The translations under genes were made by a program, and so were the position numbers. Below the pieces are notes generated by a model. It searched no databases. It saw only the letters and a program-made list of their open reading frames with translations, and had not been told where the DNA came from. Below, piece by piece: positions 51,266 to 58,690 of a DNA stretch of 64,000 nt (positions are counted from its first letter, which is position 1; each line of letters opens with the position of its first letter). The stretch is from Neorhizobium sp. UBA3556. GTDB taxonomy: Bacteria; Pseudomonadota; Alphaproteobacteria; Rhizobiales; Rhizobiaceae. The stretch lies in assembly GCA_002376235.1 (NCBI GenBank), contig DFNX01000006.1:186001-250000 (forward strand), read 5' to 3'.

Positions 51266-52351
51266 TTATCGCTCGGTGCAGGAAATGCAGGGGTCGATGC
51301 TGTTGACGATCAATGGAATATCGGAAATGCGTCCACCGACCATCATCACCTCAAGCGCATCCCAGTTCATGTAGGTCGGCACGCGCCACTTCACCCGCGC
51401 CGGAATGTCGGTGCCATCGGTCTTCAGGTAATAGATCAGTTCACCACGCGGCGCCTCGACCTTGGTGATCGCCTCGCCCGCCGGTATGAACGGCAAGGGA
51501 CCGGCCGTCAGCGGACCTTCCGGCAGTTCGCGCAGGCAAAGCCGCATCAGTCGGATGGCCTCGACCACTTCCTTCAGCCGCACCATGGCCCGCGACCAGA
51601 CATCGCCATCCGGGTAGGTGATAACCTCGACATCGAGACGATCATAGACCGCGTAGGGGGCGGCGGTGCGCACGTCGTAGGCGTAGCCCGACCCGCGTGC
51701 GACAGGTCCCATCAGCCCGTAATCGATGCACTGTTCGCGGTTGATCAGACCGACGCCGCGGGTCCGCGACAGGATGGACGAATTGGTCTCGTATAGAGGA
51801 ATGATCTCCTTGACGAGGATCGGTTCCAGCTTGTTAAGCTGGGCTATCACATAGGCGATGCGATCCTCGGCGATATCGAACTTGACGCCACCGATGACAT
51901 TGGCGGCCAGATCCATGCGGTTGCCGAACACCGTCTCCTTGGTGTCCTGCATGATCTCGCGCGCTTCCATGACATGCATGAAAAGCGACTCAAAGCCGAC
52001 GATATGGGCCAGAATCGCCACATTGAACATGTTGGACGCAGCGCGCTTGATCTCGTCGGCTATCACCCTGAGATACTGCGCCCGTTCCGGCACCTCGATA
52101 CCGGCGATCTTTTCCAGCCCCATGCAATAGGCCTGCGGATGGCTGTTGGAGCATAGCGAGCAGACCCGCTCGATCAGAGCAAGATTTTGATAGATGTTAC
52201 GCTTTGCCGTGAGGTACTCGATGCCGCGATGGACATGGCCGGCGGTTATCTCGATGCCTGCGACCTGTTCGCCTTCCACGTCGATGCGGAAGTACATAGG
52301 CTCTTCGAGCGAGACGTGAAGCGGACCTACAGGCATATCAAAGGATTTCAT
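51266..52351 (-). CDS. cooH: CO-induced hydrogenase large subunit CooH
   Basis: A 361-residue group 4 [NiFe] hydrogenase catalytic subunit. Ni ligands are in R62-x-C64-x-x-C67 (ERVCSLCSNSH) and C355-x-x-C358 (DPCISC). The protein ends three residues after the last cysteine, so there is no C-terminal peptide to be cleaved, as in R. rubrum CooH, and no maturation protease gene is in the cluster. It reduces protons to H2 with electrons from CooF through CooX/CooL. It overlaps cooU by 4 nt. Confidence 0.96.
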   Translation of the reverse strand: MKSFDMPVGPLHVSLEEPMYFRIDVEGEQVAGIEITAGHVHRGIEYLTAKRNIYQNLALIERVCSLCSNSHPQAYCMGLEKIAGIEVPERAQYLRVIADEIKRAASNMFNVAILAHIVGFESLFMHVMEAREIMQDTKETVFGNRMDLAANVIGGVKFDIAEDRIAYVIAQLNKLEPILVKEIIPLYETNSSILSRTRGVGLINREQCIDYGLMGPVARGSGYAYDVRTAAPYAVYDRLDVEVITYPDGDVWSRAMVRLKEVVEAIRLMRLCLRELPEGPLTAGPLPFIPAGEAITKVEAPRGELIYYLKTDGTDIPARVKWRVPTYMNWDALEVMMVGGRISDIPLIVNSIDPCISCTER

Positions 52352-52866
52352 CTCAACTTCTCCCGATCGACGATCAGTTTCTCGAACAGCATGGTCGTAC
52401 TTGCTGCATTGGACAGGACGGAGAGCGGGATGAGCCGCTGCATCACCCGTCGGTCGACGGTTTCGTCAAGGAACAGCCGCCGACTGTTGGCGCGGCCGCT
52501 GACATGCAGATCGTAGAGTTCCATGAACTCGCGTTCGTGCCAGTCGGCATTACGATAAAGCGGCACGATGGTTTCCACGCTGCCACCTGGCTCGACGCCC
52601 ACCTTCAATGTGACCGTGCTTCCATCTAGGTCGAAGTGATAGGCGATCGTGTTGATGCCCTCGGGCTGGTCCGCCAGAGCGGTGATCATGCTCAACCGCG
52701 CGCCGATTGCCTTGAGCGCTCGGGCCGCGGCAACCAGATCCGTGCTGTTTTGCAGCGTGATCCAGGCCGTCACCCTGCCATGCCGGTCGCCGTCGAAGGA
52801 AAATTCTCCCGGGATCGTGCGGGCAACAGATGCCACAAGGTCAATGATGTCAGAGGCTTCGTTCAT
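52348..52866 (-). CDS. cooU: CO-induced hydrogenase subunit CooU (NuoC-like)
   Basis: A 172-residue protein related to the 30-kDa/NuoC subunit of complex I. Typical features are INTIAYHFDLDGSTVTLKVGVE and the 30-kDa signature NADWHEREFMELYDLHVSG. It is a hydrophilic structural subunit that docks CooH to CooL. The gene is 4 nt overlapped by cooX upstream and cooH downstream. Confidence 0.92.
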   Translation of the reverse strand: MNEASDIIDLVASVARTIPGEFSFDGDRHGRVTAWITLQNSTDLVAAARALKAIGARLSMITALADQPEGINTIAYHFDLDGSTVTLKVGVEPGGSVETIVPLYRNADWHEREFMELYDLHVSGRANSRRLFLDETVDRRVMQRLIPLSVLSNAASTTMLFEKLIVDREKLR

Positions 52867-53363
52867 AGCGCTTCTCCACTATAGCTGGCCTTACGCCGGC
52901 AATCCGGGCACATGTTCATCAATCGCTGAGACCGCGGGTTGGTGCCCTTGAAGGCAAGTTGATGCAGCATCGGCCCGCCCGGCTGCAGCCGCTCGCCGCA
53001 GGAGGTGCAGTGCCGGTAGGGGACGACCGCATGGTCGACCTGCTCGTATTTTTCTTCCTGCAGATGCGACAGGTGCCAGTCATTGCTGAGCTTGATCGCC
53101 TGGGTCGGGCAATAGTGGGCGCACAGACCGCACGAAATGCAGGTGTTGTGCCAGATGAGAAAATGCAGTCCGTCTTCCTTTTCGGAGAAACGGATGGCGC
53201 CTCCGGCACAGACATGTTCACACATATTGCAGCCGACGCAGTTCGTTTCGTCGAACGTCACCTTGCCGCGATAGGCATCGGGCGTCGCCGCCTCGCCGAA
53301 GGGAAAGGCCTCGGTCGCCGGTCCCTTGCGCAGATTGTCGAAGAGGATCTTCAGGAATGCCAT
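52863..53363 (-). CDS. cooX: CO-induced hydrogenase ferredoxin-like subunit CooX
   Basis: A 166-residue subunit with two [4Fe-4S] motifs, C42/45/48/52 and C75/78/81/85, as in NuoI/HycF-type proteins. An extra C-terminal part has two further CxxC pairs (C119/C122 in HCTSCGERL and C152/C155 in NMCPDCRR), which look like a zinc ribbon. It relays electrons between CooF and CooL. Confidence 0.93.
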   Translation of the reverse strand: MAFLKILFDNLRKGPATEAFPFGEAATPDAYRGKVTFDETNCVGCNMCEHVCAGGAIRFSEKEDGLHFLIWHNTCISCGLCAHYCPTQAIKLSNDWHLSHLQEEKYEQVDHAVVPYRHCTSCGERLQPGGPMLHQLAFKGTNPRSQRLMNMCPDCRRKASYSGEAL

Positions 53364-53372
53364 GACTATCTC

Positions 53373-53801
53373 CTATGCCCGCTTCGCCCAGATCTCGATC
53401 GCCTTGGCGATGCCCTCGATGATCGCTTGAGGACGAGGCGGACAGCCTGGCACGTTGACATCCACCGGCAGGTAGCGGTCGATCGGACCTTCAATGGCAT
53501 AACTTTCGCGAAACACGCCGCCGGAGATCGGACAGATGCCGACCGCGACCGTTACCTTGGGATCGGGGATCTCATCATAGACGCGCAGAACCTTGTCCTT
53601 GACGCGCGCCGTCAGTGGCCCGGTGATCAGTACGATGTCAGCATGTTTGGGGCTGCCGCAATACTGGCAGCCGAGACGTTCCACGTCGTAGCGCGGAATA
53701 CAGGCCGTGGTGGCAAGCTCGACATCGCATCCGTTGCAGGAACCTGCGTTGATCCGGTAGAGCCAGGGAGATTTTCGGGCGGCCTTGGAAAAGAAGTCCA
53801 T
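53373..53801 (-). CDS. cooL: CO-induced hydrogenase small subunit CooL (NuoB-like)
   Basis: A 142-residue small subunit holding the proximal [4Fe-4S] cluster next to the NiFe site: C22 and C25 (GSCNGCDVE), C90 (GICPISGGVF) and C120 (VPGCPPRPQ). The length and motif order match energy-converting hydrogenase small subunits and complex I NuoB. It sits between cooK and cooX with short gaps. Confidence 0.95.
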   Translation of the reverse strand: MDFFSKAARKSPWLYRINAGSCNGCDVELATTACIPRYDVERLGCQYCGSPKHADIVLITGPLTARVKDKVLRVYDEIPDPKVTVAVGICPISGGVFRESYAIEGPIDRYLPVDVNVPGCPPRPQAIIEGIAKAIEIWAKRA

Positions 53802-53812
53802 GGGGCGATTTC

Positions 53813-54778
53813 CTAGAAGCGAGCAATGACGAGAGCGAGCCCGGCAAAACCGAGTAATTCAGGCCATTTGAGGTAGAAGAGTACGGCCTGATCGATGCGC
53901 ATGCGGCCGACTGCGGCCTTCAGCAACGACACGGCGAGAACAAGCACGAGGCACTTGGCGAGAAAGATGAACAACCCTGCGAGGCCTGTGGGGCCGTTAG
54001 GGAAAAACAGTGCGATGCCAAGCCCGAGAACGACCACGGACTTGGTGACGGACATCAGCTTCATGAGCCCGAGCGGTGGGCCGGAATATTCCACCAATGG
54101 CCCTTCCAGCACCTCCGATTCCGCCTCCGGGATATCGAAGGGTGCGATACCGAGATTGGCCGGAATGAAGCAGAGATAGGTCAGAAGCGCCGGCCACATC
54201 CACGGATCGAACAGGAAGGCACCGTGTTCCTGCTGGTAGCGGACGATTTCGGTCAGGCTGAGCAGGATCGGTTGGCCGGTCAAGGCACCGGCATGCAGCG
54301 CGACAGCCACCAGTGACAAAAGGATCGGTCCTTCATAGGCCAGCACGATTGCCATCTCGCGGGAAAAGCCGATTGCGCCATAGGGAGAACCGGACGCCGA
54401 TCCGGCGAGCATCAGCGATACCGCGGGTATCGAAATCAGGTAGAACAGCACGACGAGATTGCCGAGACCCGCGCTTGGCTCGTAAAAGCCGGGGATCGGG
54501 ATCATCGATGCGGCAACCGCCATGCTGGCAAGACCGGCGACCGGTACGGCCAGAAACACGAAGGCATTGGCGGTATCTGGAATGAGGGTCCGCTTCCGCA
54601 TCAGCTTGATCAGGTCGTAGAAGGGCTGGATGAGCGGCGGCCCGATGCGACGCTGCAGACGGGCGATCGCCCGTCGCTCGACACCTTTTAGCGCAAGCCC
54701 CAGCGCCATGGCGAACAGGCCCCCCGGAAAGACCAGCACAGTCAGCAGGGTCCGAAGTGTATCAGTGGTCATGGGCAT
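53813..54778 (-). CDS. cooK: CO-induced hydrogenase membrane subunit CooK (NuoH/HycD-like)
   Basis: A 321-residue membrane protein with about eight hydrophobic segments. The NuoH signatures RRIGPPLIQPFYDLIKLMRK and the acidic loop IAPFDIPEAESEVLEGPLVEYSG are plain; in complex I relatives these line the quinone/proton pathway. It anchors the hydrophilic hydrogenase part to the membrane. Its start overlaps the end of cooM by 17 nt. Confidence 0.95.
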   Translation of the reverse strand: MPMTTDTLRTLLTVLVFPGGLFAMALGLALKGVERRAIARLQRRIGPPLIQPFYDLIKLMRKRTLIPDTANAFVFLAVPVAGLASMAVAASMIPIPGFYEPSAGLGNLVVLFYLISIPAVSLMLAGSASGSPYGAIGFSREMAIVLAYEGPILLSLVAVALHAGALTGQPILLSLTEIVRYQQEHGAFLFDPWMWPALLTYLCFIPANLGIAPFDIPEAESEVLEGPLVEYSGPPLGLMKLMSVTKSVVVLGLGIALFFPNGPTGLAGLFIFLAKCLVLVLAVSLLKAAVGRMRIDQAVLFYLKWPELLGFAGLALVIARF

Positions 54779-57700
54779 GGCTTTCGGTTTGCGGGTCCTG
54801 GATCGACGGTTTGTCGCGCAAGGCCAGCCGGATCAGACGTTCAGGCGTTTCGTAAAGGGCGGATGCCGGCAGGTGCATGCGGGCATTCGGGATCATCACG
54901 CCGCCGCCCGTATGGACATAGCTCGTCACATGCCGGCTGCCGGATAACCGATAATAGAGCCAGCCGATCAGGCCCGTCGCGACCAGCGCGACCGTCATGA
55001 CGAGCGGATTGTAGGAAGACACGCCTGGCAGACCGCCCAGCCAGCTTGCTTGCACCGGCTCGAGGCCGAGGCCTGTCTGAAGGTGGGCGATAGGAACCAG
55101 AAGCAAGCCTGGAAAGAGGCCGACCACAATGCTTGCACCGACCAGAAGCAGCATCGGCGCCAGCATCACCATCGGCGCCTCCGCCATCTTCGAGGCTCTT
55201 TCCGAAAGCTGGCCCATGAAGGCGGTGTGGGCGAATTTCAGGATGGCCGCGAGCGTAAACAGGCTCGACATGAGGGCGGACAGTCCCAGCATGTAATGTC
55301 CACCCTCGAATGCCGCCTCGTAGATCAGGAGTTTTGAGCCGAAACCATTGAGCGGCGGGATGCCGGCAAGCGACAGGCCGGCAAATAGGAAGACGGCGAA
55401 TGTCAGCGGCATCCTCCGGCCAAGGCCGCCGAGTTCGTCGAGGCTGTTGATATGCGCCTGGGCAAGAATGCAGCCGGCGACGAGGAAAAGGGCATTCTTC
55501 AGCAGCATGTGGTTGACGGCATGCATCAGGCCGCTGGCAATGCCGAGTGACGAACCAAGCGACAGCGCCAGCAGGATATAGCCGAGCTGGCTGACGGTGC
55601 TGTAGATCAGAAGCCGCTTGATGCCGCTCTGCACGACGGCCATGGCGCCGGCATAGAGCACAGTGATTGCGGCGATGACCTGTGTTGCCTGCATCAGGTT
55701 CGGCATCCAGCTTGCCGTCTCTGCCATGCGGATGAAGGCGGCACCGCCGCCGAGCGCCACGAAGAATTTCAACACGCCGTAGGGGCCGACCTTCAGCAGT
55801 ACCGCCGAGATATAGCCGCTGACCGGCGTCGGGGCGGGGACGGTGTGCATCTGGTAGTCGATCCGGAACGGCAATTGCGCCGCTTTCATCAGGAAGCCGA
55901 TCAGGATCAGCGCTGTCGGGATCATCAGATCGACGGGTGGCACGGCGGAGACGGCTGTAGGAAGGTCGGCAATCTGGAACGTGCCGGCCAAGGCTGCGAG
56001 CATGGTGACCCCGAGAAACAGGATACTGGCGCCGGCGAAGTTGAAGATGAAATATTTGGTGCCTTCGCGCAGCGCATCCTCTGTTTCGTCATGGCTGATC
56101 ACGAGGAACAGTGTCCAGCTGCTCATCAACTCCCAGAAGGCGAAGAAGGAGAACAGATTGCCGCTTGCCGTAACACCCAGCAGGCCGGCGATCATGGCGA
56201 TGAAATAGAAGTAGAAGCGGTTCTGCGACCGGCCATGCGCCATGTACCCGATCGAATAGCAGAGGTTGATCGCGCCCATGGCAACGATGGCGATCGCGTA
56301 CCAGAAGGACAGAGCGTCGTAGCGGCTTGCCTGCCAGAGAACGGCGGCAAAGGCCGCTATCATGACGATGACTGACAGGGTGCCGGCACGCACAGCATGG
56401 CCGCGGCCGAAAAGATAGACCATGACTGCGCCGATGGCGGCGACAGCTGCGGCCAACGACCATTGCATGGTGACCGGCGGCAAGGCCGCCGGAACGAGAT
56501 CACTGGAAGCAGCGAGACGATCGATCACCGGCTTGACCAGCTGCAGCAGCGCATCGGGATAGATGCCGTTGAAAACGGTGAGTGCTGCAAGAACACCGAC
56601 GACGCAGCGCATGGAAAGCGGCGCTTCGGCAATCTCAGGCCCGTTGTAAGGTTCGAAGAATATCACACGCAGGATACGGGCATAATAGATTGCGCCGATC
56701 ACACCGCCGATCAGCATCACGACGGCAACCGGATAACGCCCGGCCTCGACGCTGGCATAGATCATCATGAACTTGCTGACGAAACCGCTGAACGGCGGCA
56801 CGCTCATGATCGACAAGAGGCCGATGCCCATGCAAAACGCGGTGAACGGCATTTTGCGGCCGATGCCCTTTAGCGCATTCAGGCTCTGGGTATGGCCGGC
56901 AGCACGCATGATGAAAGCGCCCGCGCAGAAGAACAGCATGGTCTTCATGATGGCGTGATTGGCGACATGGGTAAGTGCACCCGCAAGCGCGAGATAGGTG
57001 CCGACGCCGATTATCATGGTGATTTCGCCGATCTGGGCGAGCGTCGAATAGGCGAGCATTCGCTTCAGGTCGGTCTGCCGGTAAGCTTGGATCTCGCCGA
57101 TCAGGAAGGTGATTGCGCCGAGCAGGATCAGAACCAGGCCAGGGCCTGTCACGTCGCCAAGCAGATCCTGATGCAGAATGGCCGCGCCGCCGAAGGCGAC
57201 GAACAGGATCTTGACGATGCCGAGAAGGCCGGCCTTGGTGAGGATGCCCGACATCGGCCCGGAGATGGAAGACGGCGCCACCGGATGTGCTTCAGGCAAC
57301 CAGCTGTGCAGCGGAAAGAGGCCGGCCTTGGATCCGAGGCCGATCAGGAAAAGGACTGCGATCAGGCTGCTCATGACTGGCGTCAGTTGCGGCATGCGTT
57401 CGGCGATTTCTGCAAGCTCGAACGTGCCGAGCTGGGCGTGGAGTATGAGGATGCCCAGATGCATGACATAAGCGCCGGACGCGCAGATGAGAAAATATGT
57501 TTTGCCGGCTTTGAGTGCCTTTTCAGTCTGCTCATGGATGACGAGCAGGTAGGAGCTCCAGGTCATCAACTCCCAGAACAGATAGAAATTGCCGAGGTGA
57601 TCGGAGGTCGCCACGCCGATCAGCGAGCCGATCATGATGAAAAGAAAGAAATAATAACGGTTGGCCGCATGCGAATGCGCCATGTAGCGGACCGAATAGA

Positions 57701-58583
57701 CCGTGACGGCAAGGCCGATACCCGCGAAAATAAGGGCGAAATAATCACCGACATCACCAAGCCTCAACGATGCTGCCATTAAAACCAGCGTCGCAAGGGC
57801 AATCGTTACGGCTCCGACGCTTCGCAGCTTCTGGGAGAAACGACCCAGGACAAAGAGCAGGAAGCCGCCGAGATAGGGCAGGAGGACCTGAGCGTTCCAG
57901 CCGGTCTCGAATTCGGGTAGCTGCGAGAGATCGGCCATGCCTGCGGCATGGGCTGCTGCATCGAGAAACGGTTCTGGAAACAAGCTGAGCCCGATCGTGA
58001 TCACGGCGAGCAGCGCCATCGGTATATCGGCCGCGGTCAGTTTGAAGAACGAGATCGGCTTGTCCTGCAGGATGCCGTGGCTCTGGCGCTGAAGACAGAT
58101 CGCCTGGACTACACGGATGAAATAGACCGCGCTGATCATGCTGGCGATGGTTCCGCCAAGCGCCAGCACCCACGCACCGTTCTCGATATCGGCGTAGAGG
58201 ATGACGAATTTCGAGAAAGCACCCTTGAACGGCGACAGACCCATGACCGAGAACATGCCGAAACCGAACATCAGCGAGGCGAAAGGAAAGCGCTCGGAAC
58301 TACCGACGAGATCGTCGAGCTTGGATGAGCCGGTGCGCCGTATCAGATGAGCGGCGGCAGTGATCACCAAGAGACGCATGACGACCTGATAACCGAGATG
58401 CATCACCGCGCCGGTATCGCCGATCAATGTTCCCGCACCGATCCCCATCAACACATAGCCGATTTCGGCAAGACAGGAGGCGGCAAGCATCCGCCTTATG
58501 TCCCGGATCATAAGCAATGCAGCGATTTCACTCGCCAGAGTGAGAAAAAGGCCGATCCAGCCTATGATTGAAATATTATCCAT
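54762..58583 (-). CDS. cooM: CO-induced hydrogenase large membrane subunit CooM
   Basis: A 1273-residue polytopic protein (R. rubrum CooM is similar in size). It has three antiporter-like modules: a partial one (about 1-240, with ASCLAEIGYVLMGIG and GLSPFKGAFSKF), a full one (about 250-640, with FWELMTWSS, PLHSWLPEAH, LTKAGLLGI and HAIMKTMLFF), and another full one (about 740-1160, with FWELMSSWT, LLKVGPYG and HMLLKNALFL). Conserved Glu and Lys residues for proton movement are present in the two full modules. ATG at 58583 is preferred; an in-frame TTG three codons upstream is possible. It is first in cooMKLXUH, behind a CooA-like box. Confidence 0.94.
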   Translation of the reverse strand: MDNISIIGWIGLFLTLASEIAALLMIRDIRRMLAASCLAEIGYVLMGIGAGTLIGDTGAVMHLGYQVVMRLLVITAAAHLIRRTGSSKLDDLVGSSERFPFASLMFGFGMFSVMGLSPFKGAFSKFVILYADIENGAWVLALGGTIASMISAVYFIRVVQAICLQRQSHGILQDKPISFFKLTAADIPMALLAVITIGLSLFPEPFLDAAAHAAGMADLSQLPEFETGWNAQVLLPYLGGFLLFVLGRFSQKLRSVGAVTIALATLVLMAASLRLGDVGDYFALIFAGIGLAVTVYSVRYMAHSHAANRYYFFLFIMIGSLIGVATSDHLGNFYLFWELMTWSSYLLVIHEQTEKALKAGKTYFLICASGAYVMHLGILILHAQLGTFELAEIAERMPQLTPVMSSLIAVLFLIGLGSKAGLFPLHSWLPEAHPVAPSSISGPMSGILTKAGLLGIVKILFVAFGGAAILHQDLLGDVTGPGLVLILLGAITFLIGEIQAYRQTDLKRMLAYSTLAQIGEITMIIGVGTYLALAGALTHVANHAIMKTMLFFCAGAFIMRAAGHTQSLNALKGIGRKMPFTAFCMGIGLLSIMSVPPFSGFVSKFMMIYASVEAGRYPVAVVMLIGGVIGAIYYARILRVIFFEPYNGPEIAEAPLSMRCVVGVLAALTVFNGIYPDALLQLVKPVIDRLAASSDLVPAALPPVTMQWSLAAAVAAIGAVMVYLFGRGHAVRAGTLSVIVMIAAFAAVLWQASRYDALSFWYAIAIVAMGAINLCYSIGYMAHGRSQNRFYFYFIAMIAGLLGVTASGNLFSFFAFWELMSSWTLFLVISHDETEDALREGTKYFIFNFAGASILFLGVTMLAALAGTFQIADLPTAVSAVPPVDLMIPTALILIGFLMKAAQLPFRIDYQMHTVPAPTPVSGYISAVLLKVGPYGVLKFFVALGGGAAFIRMAETASWMPNLMQATQVIAAITVLYAGAMAVVQSGIKRLLIYSTVSQLGYILLALSLGSSLGIASGLMHAVNHMLLKNALFLVAGCILAQAHINSLDELGGLGRRMPLTFAVFLFAGLSLAGIPPLNGFGSKLLIYEAAFEGGHYMLGLSALMSSLFTLAAILKFAHTAFMGQLSERASKMAEAPMVMLAPMLLLVGASIVVGLFPGLLLVPIAHLQTGLGLEPVQASWLGGLPGVSSYNPLVMTVALVATGLIGWLYYRLSGSRHVTSYVHTGGGVMIPNARMHLPASALYETPERLIRLALRDKPSIQDPQTESHAHDH

Positions 58584-58656
58584 GAACTGCAACCGTCGTT
58601 CGTACCTGCCCTCCCGGGCGTTAGGACTACGGATAGGGCGGTTGCAGCGGAAATTC

Positions 58657-58672
58657 CGTCAGCCAGCGGACA
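58657..58672 (-). promoter_or_regulatory. Probable CooA-binding site upstream of cooM
   Basis: On the minus strand: TGTCC, six bases, TGACG. It is 13/16 identical, including the inner spacer, to the box at 51151-51166. Its centre is about 81 bp before the cooM start, so a class II position near -40 would give a leader of about 40 nt. One half-site departs from the consensus, so binding may be weaker. Confidence 0.7.
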
Positions 58673-58690
58673 ATTCAGCGGTCCTTAGGG

